Of a stretch of DNA of 64,000 nt, positions 52,151-60,537 are shown one piece after another (position 1 is the first letter of the stretch; every line of letters starts with the position of its first letter). The notes beneath the pieces were generated by a model. That model was not told where the DNA came from and ran no database searches. It saw only the letters and a list, made by a program, of their open reading frames with translations. The stretch lies in contig DLOZ01000017.1 of the NCBI GenBank assembly GCA_002479765.1, forward strand, positions 14,607-78,606. The letters are read 5' to 3'. The stretch comes from Sphingomonadales bacterium UBA7471 (GTDB taxonomy: Bacteria; Pseudomonadota; Alphaproteobacteria; Sphingomonadales; Sphingomonadaceae). The translations under genes and the position numbers were made by a program.

Positions 52151-52654
52151 ATGAGCAAGATTGGCGACAGCATCAAAACCGCAGCTGACAGCGCGAAAGA
52201 CAGCCTTGCAACCGCGAAGGCGAAAACGACGCAATCCACTGCTGCGGCACGTGCAAAGGCATCTGTAGCATATGAAAAGGGCAAGGGCGCAGCCGCCAGC
52301 GGCGTGCAGCAATCGCGCGAACTCGCACGCAAAGCCAAGGGCAAAACAAGCGACGGCATCGACAAAAATCCGTTGGCCATCGTTTTGGGTGGCATGGCGA
52401 TCGGCGCAATCGTCGGCGCGCTTTTGCCACGTACAGAGCGCGAAACGAAAGTTTTGGGCAAAGCCGGTAAGAAGCTGAACAAAAAGGCCCGCAAAATGGC
52501 TGAAGCCGCGAGAGCCGCCGGCAAGGATCAGGTCGAAAGCCTTGGCCTGAACGGCGACGCGTTGCGTTTGCAATTTAGGGAGCTTGTCAGCAAAGCCGCA
52601 GTCGCTGTAAAGGCCGCGAGTCAGGCGGCAACGGATGCTGCCAAAGAGAAATAA
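52151..52654 (+). CDS. Ala/Lys-rich membrane-associated protein
   Basis: 167 aa. Long stretches of Ala, Lys and Ser with heptad-like spacing (SIKTAADSAKDSLATAKAKT), one membrane segment near residue 82 (LAIVLGGMAIGAIVGALLP) and a C-terminal basic helix. Resembles DUF883/YtxH-type stress proteins in layout. No catalytic motif. Fourth gene of the stress-promoter-linked cluster, 14 bases after its neighbour. Confidence 0.72.
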   Translation: MSKIGDSIKTAADSAKDSLATAKAKTTQSTAAARAKASVAYEKGKGAAASGVQQSRELARKAKGKTSDGIDKNPLAIVLGGMAIGAIVGALLPRTERETKVLGKAGKKLNKKARKMAEAARAAGKDQVESLGLNGDALRLQFRELVSKAAVAVKAASQAATDAAKEK

Positions 52655-52666
52655 TTGGAAAACAGC

Positions 52667-52885
52667 GTGACCGACACAAAATTGCACCTCGTCTTTGGTG
52701 GACGGGTTGAAAACCCACAGACTTTGAAGTTTACGGATTTAGAAAAATTGGACATTGTTGGCATGTTTCCGGACTATGCCAGCGCAGAAGAAGCGTGGCG
52801 GGCCGCCGCGCAACGCACGGTTGATGATGCCGAAATGAAATATGTCGTCGTTCATTTGCACAAGTTGCTGCAGCCCGACGCGTAA
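52667..52885 (+). CDS. DUF4170-like small protein
   Basis: 72 aa. TDTKLHLVFGGRVENPQTL and YASAEEAWRAAAQRTVDDAE match the small alphaproteobacterial DUF4170 family of unknown function. The start is GTG 52667, with TTGGAAAA upstream; a TTG at 52655 next to the preceding stop is the alternative. It follows a helical, Ala/Lys-rich gene after 12 bases. Confidence 0.78.
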   Translation: MTDTKLHLVFGGRVENPQTLKFTDLEKLDIVGMFPDYASAEEAWRAAAQRTVDDAEMKYVVVHLHKLLQPDA

Positions 52886-52903
52886 ATAATGCATTGGACG
52901 TTA

Positions 52904-52920
52904 CCCTGAACCCCTTAGGG
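52904..52920. repeat. REP-like palindrome (imperfect)
   Basis: CCCTGAACCCCTTAGGG followed by TGACG lies in the 48-base gap between convergent genes (DUF4170-like and rhomboid). It shares the CCCTGAA arm and TGACG tail with the copies near 39.4 and 59.5 kb. It may act as a terminator. Confidence 0.6.
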
Positions 52921-52933
52921 TGACGTCATCGTC

Positions 52934-53596
52934 TCAGGCGTTACGATAGCGCCACATTAGCAATGGCCGTGCCAGCGCTAGCCCTATCACAAAACCGCCT
53001 ATATGCGACCAGATGGCAATGCCGATGCCTAATCCCGGTCCGACAAAGCCCATTGCGAGGTTCAGGCCAACCCAAGCCAAGGTCAGATGTAGCGGACGCG
53101 CGATCGCTGCAGGAACCGGCCCCCACCGCTTTGGCTGTTTGTTCGGGAACAGCAATAGATACGCCCCAATGACACCCGATATCGCGCCGCTTGCGCCGAT
53201 GGCAGGCGCCATCATATCCAGAGACATCGGCAATTGCAGATCAGCCGCGAGCCACTCAGTAGCTGCAGCGACATAAGCAGACGCAATATACAGCGCCAAA
53301 AAGAGCCGGCCGCCCAAAACGCGCTCAACCATTTTGCCAATGAGCAAAAGCATCAGCATGTTCATGATGACGTGCGCGATCCCGCCATGCAAAAATGCCG
53401 CCGTAAGCGGCGTAAGCAATGCGGGCACGAGAAATGTTATGTCCGCAAACGCAGAGCTATCGCCGCTTAAACGGGCCGGAAAAAGCCCGCCAGCAACGAC
53501 TGCATATTGCCACAAGGACGGCACCATCAAAATGGCGGCTATTGCCAGATTGATGATGACCAGCGCGTTGGTGACAGGTCCGCGGGGAAACTGCAT
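52934..53596 (-). CDS. Rhomboid-family intramembrane serine protease
   Basis: 220 aa with six hydrophobic segments. The catalytic serine is in GASGAISGVIGAYLL and the catalytic histidine in SHIGGFVIGLALAR. HGGIAHVIMNMLML supplies the oxyanion-side His-Asn motif. Cleaves membrane-spanning substrates; these are unknown here. 36 bases after greA, so probably transcribed from the carA-greA side. Confidence 0.9.
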   Translation of the reverse strand: MQFPRGPVTNALVIINLAIAAILMVPSLWQYAVVAGGLFPARLSGDSSAFADITFLVPALLTPLTAAFLHGGIAHVIMNMLMLLLIGKMVERVLGGRLFLALYIASAYVAAATEWLAADLQLPMSLDMMAPAIGASGAISGVIGAYLLLFPNKQPKRWGPVPAAIARPLHLTLAWVGLNLAMGFVGPGLGIGIAIWSHIGGFVIGLALARPLLMWRYRNA

Positions 53597-53632
53597 GTCA
53601 AATATTACGGCGCTTCATGACGAAACGCACGT

Positions 53633-54109
53633 TCAGATGAACTCGATTTTGGATACGAGATAGAATTTGTCACCCGATGGTACCGTCACTTCGACTTCAT
53701 CGTCGGCGACACGCCCGATAAGCGCGCGGCCCAATGGCGAATTGTACGAAATACGGCCCGCCTTCGCATCGGCTTCGGTTTCACCCACCAGCTGATACCG
53801 CACAGGCTTGTCGTCTTCGTCCAACAACGTCACCGTTGCGCCGAAAACAATCTTGTCGCCCGACAAAGTCGTCGGATCGATAATTTGTGCGCGGCCAATT
53901 TTGTCTTCAATTTCTGAAATCGCGGCCTCTACCTGACCCTGGCGTTCCTTGGCGGCGTGATATTCGGCATTTTCCGATAGATCGCCGTGCGCACGCGCTT
54001 CTTCAATTGCTTCCACAATCAATGGCCGCTCATCACGAAGGCGTTTCAAGTCGGTCGTCAGCTTTTCATAGCCTTCAGCCAACATCGGATATTTCTCAAA
54101 ACTCGCCAT
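53633..54109 (-). CDS. greA: Transcription elongation factor GreA
   Basis: 158 aa, the standard length. N-terminal coiled coil (GYEKLTTDLKRLRDERPLIVE) with the acidic tip residues that stimulate RNA polymerase backtrack cleavage, and a C-terminal FKBP-like domain (GDKIVFGATVTLLDEDDKPV, YNSPLGRALIGRVADDEVEV). Placed after carB, as is common in alphaproteobacteria. Confidence 0.95.
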   Translation of the reverse strand: MASFEKYPMLAEGYEKLTTDLKRLRDERPLIVEAIEEARAHGDLSENAEYHAAKERQGQVEAAISEIEDKIGRAQIIDPTTLSGDKIVFGATVTLLDEDDKPVRYQLVGETEADAKAGRISYNSPLGRALIGRVADDEVEVTVPSGDKFYLVSKIEFI

Positions 54110-54206
54110 CAGGCAAAACCCTTCGTCACAAAAACATCCCGACCGGAAAAATGATAACCATCAATCCGATATGCAGTTCAATTGTCGGGGAACGATACTG
54201 CTCGTG

Positions 54207-57200
54207 TTAATAATAGTCTTGAAGTGGCCGAACTTCAAGTTGCCGTTGCTGCAGCGCCGCAATCGCCTGTGCAACCGCAATGCTTCCTGCGGCTGTTGTA
54301 TATTGCGAAACCTTGCCAACCAACGCGGAACGGCGAATTTCTTCGCTATCTTTTAGGCTCTGCCAACCTTCGGTTGTGTTGAAGATCAGGTGGATTTCAC
54401 CATCTTTAATCTTGTCGACGATATGCGGGCGACCCTGCGCGACCTTGTTGACGCGCTCGACCTCTATCCCCTGCTCCAGCAGATAATTCGCCGTGCCGTC
54501 GGTTGCGCATACGGTAAAGCCGCAGTCAATCGCTTGTTTGACGGCGGGGACGATGACTGGCTTATCTGTGTCTTTCACCGACACGAACAGCTTCCCACCC
54601 ATCGGTGGCGGCATCCGCGCGCCGATTTGTGATTTGGCAAAGGCCGTCGCAAAGTCGCGATCGATACCCATGACTTCGCCTGTTGATTTCATTTCAGGCG
54701 ACAGCACGGGGTCAACACCGGGGAAACGATCAAACGGGAATACCGCTTCCTTGACCGCGATATAATCGATGTCGAGGTTGATGGGCGGCAAGTCTTTCAG
54801 CTTTTCCCCCGCCATAACGCGCGCAGCGATCTTGGCGATGGGTGCGCCGATGGCCTTTGCGACGAAAGGTACTGTCCGGCTGGCCCGTGGATTGACTTCA
54901 ATCAGATACACCTCGCCATCCTTGACCGCGAACTGAATGTTCATCAGGCCACGGACATGCAGGTTGACCGCAAGCAATTCGGTCTGGCGGCGGATTTCCG
55001 CGACGATGTTATCCGGCAGGCTGTAAGGCGGGATGGTGCACGCGGAATCACCGCTGTGCACGCCAGCTTCCTCAATATGCTGCAATATGCCGGCAACAAC
55101 GACCTCGTCGCCATCGCACAAGGCATCCACGTCCACCTCAATGGCGTCCCGCAAATAGCTGTCGATCAACACCGGCGAGTCGCCAGAGACGATCACGGCT
55201 GTTTGGATGTAATTTTCCAGCTGCGCCTGCGTATCGACGATCTCCATTGCCCGCCCGCCAAGGACGTAAGATGGCCGCATAAGCACAGGGTAGCCAATAT
55301 TCTCGGCAACCTTAATGGCTTCACCGCGGCTGCGCGCTATGCCATTTTCGGGCTGCTTGAGATTCAGTCTGTTGATAAGCGCGGCAAAGCGTTCGCGGTC
55401 TTCGGCCAGATCGATGGCGTCGGGCGATGTGCCCAAAATCGGGATGCCCGCCGCCTCAAGCGCCTTGGCGAGGTTCAGCGGGGTCTGCCCACCGAACTGG
55501 ACGATGACGCCTTTCAGCGTACCATTCTGCTGTTCGACATGCAGGATTTCCAGCACGTCTTCCGCCGTCAGCGGTTCGAAATACAAACGGTCGCTGGTGT
55601 CATAATCGGTCGACACGGTTTCCGGATTGCAGTTGACCATGATGGTTTCATAGCCCGCATCCGCCAATGCAAAGCATGCGTGGACGCAGCAATAATCGAA
55701 CTCAATCCCCTGCCCGATGCGGTTCGGACCACCGCCAAGGATAACGACCTTCTCACGATCCGTGGGCTGGCTCTCGCATTCCGGCGTGCCAAAGCTTGGG
55801 GCTTCATAGGTCGAATACATATAAGGCGTTTTGGCCTCAAACTCTGCGGCGCAGGTATCGATACGTTTGAACACGGGGCGCACGCCCAATTTGTGGCGCA
55901 ATGCGCGCACTTCATCTTCGGTCACGGCGCCAGCAATCGCGCGCGCAGCCTGCATGGCAATGCCGGAACCACGGCGGACTGCGGTTTCCATACCCGGACG
56001 GATATTGACCGATTCCAGCGCCAGATAGGCAAGCCGCTTGTCCGAAAAGCCCATGGCTTTCAGACGGCGAAGCGCCTCGGGCGTATTGGGCAAACCGTTC
56101 GTCTTGACGTCATTTTCCGCCGCAACGATTTCTTCCAGCCGTTCAAGGAACCACGGATCGAACTTCGCAATGCCATGAATTTCGGCAACGCTCATGCCCT
56201 CGCGCAGCGCTTGCGCCGCGACCAATAGGCGGTCTGGCGTTGCACGGCTCAACTCGGCAGAAAGCTGATCTTTCGATGCCCCCTTCAGCGCGTCGACATA
56301 ATTGAAACCCGAAAGCCCGGTTTCCAGTCCACGAAGCGCCTTTTGCAGGCTTTCGTGAATATTGCGGCCAATCGCCATCACTTCGCCCACAGACTTCATC
56401 GCCGTGTGCAACAATGGTTCGGCACCCTTGAACTTTTCAAAGGCAAAGCGCGGAATTTTGGTGACGACATAATCAATCGTCGGTTCGAACGACGCTGGCG
56501 TTGCGCCGGTAATGTCGTTGGTGATTTCGTCGAGCGTGAAACCGACCGCCAGCTTCGCCGCGACCTTGGCAATCGGGAAGCCGGTGGCTTTCGATGCCAG
56601 CGCCGACGAACGCGATACGCGCGGGTTCATTTCAATAACAATCAGGCGGCCATCCTTCGGATTGACTGCGAACTGTACGTTCGAACCACCTGTTTCTACG
56701 CCGATTTCGCGCAAGCACGCGATGCTCGCGTTGCGCATGATCTGATATTCTTTGTCGGTCAGGGTCAGCGCTGGCGCAACCGTAATGGAATCGCCAGTAT
56801 GCACGCCCATCGGGTCGATATTCTCAATCGAGCAGATGATGATGGCATTGTCCGCGCGGTCGCGCACGACTTCCATCTCATATTCTTTCCAACCGAGCAG
56901 CGATTCCTCAATCAGCACTTCGGTGGTTGGGGATGCATCAAGGCCGCCGGTGACGATTTTGATAAATTCGTCGCGGTTGTAGGCGATACCGCCGCCGGTG
57001 CCGCCCATGGTAAAGCTTGGGCGAATGATTGATGGCAGGCCCGTGCGTTCAAGCACCTCGAGCGCTTCTTCCATCGAATGCGCAATGCCCGACCGCGCCG
57101 ATTCTAGACCAATTTTGGTCATCGCATCGCGGAATTTGATCCGGTCCTCGGCCTTGTCGATGGCTTCGGCATCCGCGCCGATCATCTCAACACCATATTT

Positions 57201-57527
57201 TGCCAGCGTGCCGTCGTTGAACAAAGCCAAAGCCACGTTCAACGCGGTCTGCCCACCCATTGTTGGCAAGACCGCATCGGGGCGCTCTTTTTCGATGATC
57301 TTGGCAACGATTTCGGGCGTAATCGGCTCGACATAGGTCGCGTCGGCCATATCCGGATCGGTCATGATCGTCGCCGGATTGGAATTGACGAGGATGATGC
57401 GATAGCCCTCTTCGCGCAACGCCTTGCACGCCTGCGTCCCCGAATAATCAAACTCGCACGCCTGCCCAATGATGATGGGGCCCGCGCCGATAATGAGGAT
57501 GGATTTTATGTCAGTGCGTTTGGGCAT
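54207..57527 (-). CDS. carB: Carbamoyl-phosphate synthase large chain
   Basis: 1106 aa, makes carbamoyl phosphate for arginine and pyrimidine synthesis. Two ATP-grasp halves (GPIIIGQACEFDYSGTQACK at the start, GPNRIGQGIEFDYCCVHA in the second half) and a C-terminal MGS-like allosteric domain (SVKDTDKPVIVPAVKQAIDC). Normal length. The ATG overlaps the stop of the inserted gene (TAATG), which itself couples to carA. Confidence 0.96.
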   Translation of the reverse strand: MPKRTDIKSILIIGAGPIIIGQACEFDYSGTQACKALREEGYRIILVNSNPATIMTDPDMADATYVEPITPEIVAKIIEKERPDAVLPTMGGQTALNVALALFNDGTLAKYGVEMIGADAEAIDKAEDRIKFRDAMTKIGLESARSGIAHSMEEALEVLERTGLPSIIRPSFTMGGTGGGIAYNRDEFIKIVTGGLDASPTTEVLIEESLLGWKEYEMEVVRDRADNAIIICSIENIDPMGVHTGDSITVAPALTLTDKEYQIMRNASIACLREIGVETGGSNVQFAVNPKDGRLIVIEMNPRVSRSSALASKATGFPIAKVAAKLAVGFTLDEITNDITGATPASFEPTIDYVVTKIPRFAFEKFKGAEPLLHTAMKSVGEVMAIGRNIHESLQKALRGLETGLSGFNYVDALKGASKDQLSAELSRATPDRLLVAAQALREGMSVAEIHGIAKFDPWFLERLEEIVAAENDVKTNGLPNTPEALRRLKAMGFSDKRLAYLALESVNIRPGMETAVRRGSGIAMQAARAIAGAVTEDEVRALRHKLGVRPVFKRIDTCAAEFEAKTPYMYSTYEAPSFGTPECESQPTDREKVVILGGGPNRIGQGIEFDYCCVHACFALADAGYETIMVNCNPETVSTDYDTSDRLYFEPLTAEDVLEILHVEQQNGTLKGVIVQFGGQTPLNLAKALEAAGIPILGTSPDAIDLAEDRERFAALINRLNLKQPENGIARSRGEAIKVAENIGYPVLMRPSYVLGGRAMEIVDTQAQLENYIQTAVIVSGDSPVLIDSYLRDAIEVDVDALCDGDEVVVAGILQHIEEAGVHSGDSACTIPPYSLPDNIVAEIRRQTELLAVNLHVRGLMNIQFAVKDGEVYLIEVNPRASRTVPFVAKAIGAPIAKIAARVMAGEKLKDLPPINLDIDYIAVKEAVFPFDRFPGVDPVLSPEMKSTGEVMGIDRDFATAFAKSQIGARMPPPMGGKLFVSVKDTDKPVIVPAVKQAIDCGFTVCATDGTANYLLEQGIEVERVNKVAQGRPHIVDKIKDGEIHLIFNTTEGWQSLKDSEEIRRSALVGKVSQYTTAAGSIAVAQAIAALQQRQLEVRPLQDYY

Positions 57528-58237
57528 TAGTCGATGCCGACTTGCTGAAGAACTAAATCTAGCAGTTTCGAAGCTAAAGCAGCAATCGCGTGATCCTGAT
57601 ACTTCTCGATTAACATTTTCAATCCGATTACTAATGTCGCGTAGAGTAATTCTACTTTGAAGACTCCAACTCTTATGAGTTCTCGCCCCGCCTTGAGTTG
57701 TCCAATAATAAGTTCGCGCACCCCAGGACTATCAGGGATTGCGTTCTCTCGTTCGACAGCAGAAATCAATTCTGAGGTGGGCTCATCGAGAGTGTTTACT
57801 TGATTATGATCCAGCGACACAACCCGATCAGAAGCCGGAATTCGTGCTTCCGGCTGGTCTAATTGCGGCCTTGATATATCAAAATCGTCGGATGAAAATT
57901 TGGCGATGGCATTATGAAGAAATTGATTGCCAACCAGCCCATATTTAAAAACTAGAGAGCTGCCATCCACTAAATTTCTATCCCGACTTTCAACTAATTG
58001 CTCATAGTTAAGCTTATAGTAGTCGCCTGCGAATTGATCTTGGACGACTTCGGCAACGCCTTCATCCAAAAATCGGTTCATGAGTGACTCAATCACTTCG
58101 TCAGGAACTTGTGCGCCGACTAAACTTTTTAGGTTCGCGACAACCGTAGCCCAGTCAGTGTAAACCTGCGCAATTTCTTGCGGTCGATTAGCGGCTTCTA
58201 TCAGAATAGCTGCTTCTACATAGTCCGCGAGCGTCAA
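57527..58237 (-). CDS. Unrecognised gene inserted between carA and carB
   Basis: 236 aa, not recognised. Residues 1-90 look like a winged-helix fold (LKSLVGAQVPDEVIESLMNR, then YYKLNYEQL). Near 135-146 is ASDRVVSLDHNQ, followed by a polar helix and a hydrophobic C-terminal helix pair (ELIRVGVFKVELLYATLVIG). From memory, ASDRxVxLDHN-type segments recur in accessory and defence-associated proteins, which is inference only. Clearly AT-richer than carA and carB. TTG start with a strong GGGGAGGA seven bases before it, inside the carA 3' end; it overlaps carA by four bases and carB by one. Confidence 0.85.
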   Translation of the reverse strand: MTLADYVEAAILIEAANRPQEIAQVYTDWATVVANLKSLVGAQVPDEVIESLMNRFLDEGVAEVVQDQFAGDYYKLNYEQLVESRDRNLVDGSSLVFKYGLVGNQFLHNAIAKFSSDDFDISRPQLDQPEARIPASDRVVSLDHNQVNTLDEPTSELISAVERENAIPDSPGVRELIIGQLKAGRELIRVGVFKVELLYATLVIGLKMLIEKYQDHAIAALASKLLDLVLQQVGID

Positions 58238-59403
58238 TTTCCAATCCTCCCCATCATCCCCGCAAATTTTTCGAACAGATAATGGCTGTCCTGCGGGCCG
58301 GGTGAGGCTTCTGGGTGATATTGCACCGAAAATGCTGGCTGATCGGCGAGTTCAAAGCCGCAATTGCTGCCGTCGAACAGGCTGACATGCGTTGCCTTCG
58401 CGTTGGCGGGCAAGGTATCTGCGTCCACGGCAAAGCCATGGTTCATGCTGGTAATTTCGACCGCGCCGTCGCTGAGGCGCTTGACGGGATGGTTCGCGCC
58501 GCGGTGGCCCTGATGCATCTTCTCGGTCTTCGCGCCGACCGCGAGGCCAAGCATCTGATGCCCGAGGCAAATGCCGAACAACGGCTTTTTGGTGTCCAGC
58601 CACTGCTTGATCACCGGCACGGCATATACGCCCGTCGCGGCGGGGTCGCCGGGGCCGTTCGACAGGAACAGACCGTCGGGTGCATGGGCCATGATTTCGT
58701 CGAACGTCGCGGTCGCGCTCACAATCGTGACGTCGCAACCGACATCGACCAAATTACGCAGGATATTGTGCTTTATACCATAATCGATGGCGACGACTTT
58801 TTTGCGGCCCTTGGCAGGTTCGGCATAGCCCGAACCCAGCTTCCAAAGCCCCTGATCCCAACCATAAGTTTGCAACGTCGTTACATCCTTGGCGAGGTCC
58901 ATGCCTTCCAAGCCAGCCCACGCCTTTGCGCGTGCCAACAATGCAGGCACGTCAAAATCGCCGCTCGCCGAATGTGCAATCACGGCGTTTGGCGCGCCGG
59001 CCACGCGGATAAGCCGGGTCAGTGCGCGGGTATCAACGCCCGAAATGCCAATGCGGCCATTGGCCTTCATCCAAGCATCAAAATGCTGCGTGCTGCGGAA
59101 ATTGGATGGGTCCGTTACGTCCTGACGTACAATCGCGCCAAGGGCATGCGGGTTCAGCGCCTCAACATCCTCGGGGTTTGTGCCGACGTTACCAATATGC
59201 GGGAAGGTGAAGTTGATGATCTGCCCCGCATAAGACGGGTCGGTCATGACTTCCTGATATCCGGTCATAGCGGTGTTGAAGCAGACTTCGCCAACCGCTT
59301 GACCTTCTGCGCCAAAGCCCTTGCCCCAGATGACTTCCCCGGATGCCAGAACCAATACCCCCGTCGCTCCAGAAGGCGCGCGCGAAGAAATGGGGTCGGC
59401 CAT
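58234..59403 (-). CDS. carA: Carbamoyl-phosphate synthase small chain
   Basis: 389 aa glutamine amidotransferase subunit supplying ammonia to CarB. Class I GATase triad: FGICLGHQMLGLAVG (nucleophile Cys), SVQYHPEASPGPQD (His and Glu), with GLFLSNGPGDP earlier. The N-terminal CPSase small domain (SGEVIWGKGFGAEG) is complete. A 216-base upstream gap to yqeY holds its promoter, with a REP-like palindrome inside. Confidence 0.96.
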   Translation of the reverse strand: MADPISSRAPSGATGVLVLASGEVIWGKGFGAEGQAVGEVCFNTAMTGYQEVMTDPSYAGQIINFTFPHIGNVGTNPEDVEALNPHALGAIVRQDVTDPSNFRSTQHFDAWMKANGRIGISGVDTRALTRLIRVAGAPNAVIAHSASGDFDVPALLARAKAWAGLEGMDLAKDVTTLQTYGWDQGLWKLGSGYAEPAKGRKKVVAIDYGIKHNILRNLVDVGCDVTIVSATATFDEIMAHAPDGLFLSNGPGDPAATGVYAVPVIKQWLDTKKPLFGICLGHQMLGLAVGAKTEKMHQGHRGANHPVKRLSDGAVEITSMNHGFAVDADTLPANAKATHVSLFDGSNCGFELADQPAFSVQYHPEASPGPQDSHYLFEKFAGMMGRIGN

Positions 59404-59544
59404 GATGGGGTCGCTCCTGTGAGACGGATTACAGCAATGTCGCTAAGAGATTGCGCCTAGAGACGGCGGGCGGATGCGTCAATCTCAAAGTCACCATGCC
59501 GGTCTTGTTTCCGCATCTTACTTGTGGATGAAATGACATTAAGA

Positions 59545-59563
59545 CCCTGAACCAAGTTCAGGG
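59545..59563. repeat. REP-like palindrome
   Basis: CCCTGAACCAAGTTCAGGG followed by TGACG. Arms CCCTGAAC/GTTCAGGG pair perfectly around a short loop. Same family as the copies at 39416 and 52904. It lies between the divergent carA and yqeY starts, about 56 bases before yqeY. Confidence 0.7.
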
Positions 59564-59619
59564 TGACGGTTTGGCGCGGATTGGCTATCTGCGCAAAATA
59601 CATATTCGGAAAGAACATT

Positions 59620-60072
59620 ATGATTCGTGATACCATCAAGGCCGCCCAGATTACCGCGATGAAGGCGGGAGACAAAGACCGGCTCGCCGCCGTTCGCCTT
59701 ATCCTTGCCAAAATCAAAGACCGCGATATCGAACTGCGCACCGCATCGCAGCAACCCGATGATGACGCAATGGTCGTTGAGGTCATGCAAAAGATGATCA
59801 AACAGCGCCGCGAATCTATCGCGCTGTATGAACAGGGCGGACGCGATGAGCTGGCCGCGATTGAAGCCGCCGAACTTGCGATCATCGAAGATTTCCTGCC
59901 CGCCCAAATGAGCGACGCCGAAACCAGCGCAGCCATTGAAGGTATCAAGGCCGAACTTGGCGCAGAAACCCTGAAAGACATTGGCCGTGTCATGGCGACC
60001 TTAAAAGAACGCCACGGCCCACAACTCGACATGAGCAAGGCAAGTGGCCTTGTGAAGGCGGCGTTGTCGTAG
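59620..60072 (+). CDS. GatB/YqeY-domain protein
   Basis: 150 aa, stand-alone YqeY family member related to the tail of the GatB amidotransferase (MIRDTIKAAQITAMKAGDKD, AALKERHGPQLDMSKASGLV). Role unproven; tRNA binding is likely. It precedes dnaG-rpoD as in many alphaproteobacteria. The start is preceded by GGAAAG; the open frame upstream runs through the repeat. Confidence 0.9.
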   Translation: MIRDTIKAAQITAMKAGDKDRLAAVRLILAKIKDRDIELRTASQQPDDDAMVVEVMQKMIKQRRESIALYEQGGRDELAAIEAAELAIIEDFLPAQMSDAETSAAIEGIKAELGAETLKDIGRVMATLKERHGPQLDMSKASGLVKAALS

Positions 60073-60088
60073 CTTGGGCAACATAACT

Positions 60089-60122
60089 CCCCTCCCGCAG
60101 GCGGGAGGGGTTGGGGGTGGGC
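60089..60122 (+). repeat. Left hairpin-containing terminal repeat of the DUF559 unit
   Basis: Perfect 10-bp stem CCCCTCCCGC/GCGGGAGGGG with an AG loop, followed by TTGGGGGTGGGC. It is repeated in inverted orientation at 60489-60522 with four differences, two of which form a compensated base pair. Confidence 0.92.
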
Positions 60123-60132
60123 ATCCAGCGCA

Positions 60133-60537
60133 ATGGAAAGAGCATTCAACGCCAGAGATACGCGACGCGCGCGTGAGCTGCGCAAACAGGGCACGCCCGC
60201 TGAAATAAAATTATGGCAAAGCCTGTCGAAGCGCCAACTGCACGGGTTTAAATTTAGCCGTCAAATACCGATTGGTCCTTATTTTGCGGACTTTGTATGT
60301 AGGTCTGCAAAGCTCGTGGTCGAAGTTGATGGCTCTTCCCATGACTTGCAGGTCGAGTATGATTGCGCTCGAACAGAATTAATCGAGGCTCAGGGATATC
60401 GTGTGATCAGATTTAGTAACATGGATGTGCTGCAGAACTTGGAAGATGTACTGGCTACAATCGGTCGGGCTTTGACGGAAGTGTCGCTGTCCACCCCTAA
60501 CCCCTCCCGTCTACGGGAGGGGAATACGACAATATGA
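60133..60537 (+). CDS. DUF559-family endonuclease-like protein (Vsr/PD-(D/E)XK type)
   Basis: 134 aa. Candidate nuclease core: Glu24 (TPAEIKLW), Asp53 in FADFVC, then LVVEVDGSSH with Glu64 and Asp66, and a following QGYRVIRF strand, the layout of Vsr-like PD-(D/E)XK enzymes. The last 16 residues (TPNPSRLREGNTTI) are encoded by the right repeat and are probably acquired readthrough rather than domain. It has no clear ribosome binding site. The TGA overlaps the dnaG ATG, so it is translated into dnaG. Substrate unknown. Confidence 0.82.
   Translation: MERAFNARDTRRARELRKQGTPAEIKLWQSLSKRQLHGFKFSRQIPIGPYFADFVCRSAKLVVEVDGSSHDLQVEYDCARTELIEAQGYRVIRFSNMDVLQNLEDVLATIGRALTEVSLSTPNPSRLREGNTTI
60489..60522 (-). 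repeat. Right hairpin-containing terminal repeat of the DUF559 unit
   Basis: Inverted copy of the left repeat. Stem CCCCTCCCGT/ACGGGAGGGG (60501-60510 and 60513-60522) with a CT loop. The stem pair that is C-G on the left is T-A here, a compensated change. GGGAGGGG in its right arm is the only Shine-Dalgarno-like sequence before dnaG. Confidence 0.9.

Larger units (their letters stand above)
60089..60522. mobile_element. 434-bp inverted-repeat unit carrying a DUF559 nuclease gene
   Basis: Two 34-base hairpin repeats in inverted orientation bracket the DUF559 gene between yqeY and dnaG, which are normally neighbours. No transposase is encoded and no clear target duplication is visible. It looks like a small non-autonomous or nuclease-associated repeat unit. 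The right repeat also covers the gene's own C-terminal codons (LSTPNPSRLREG) and the region just before dnaG. Confidence 0.62.

Noticed and set aside
54957..56228. 423-codon plus-strand frame inside carB
   Set aside because: carB is complete with both ATP-grasp halves on the other strand; no domain in the opposite frame.
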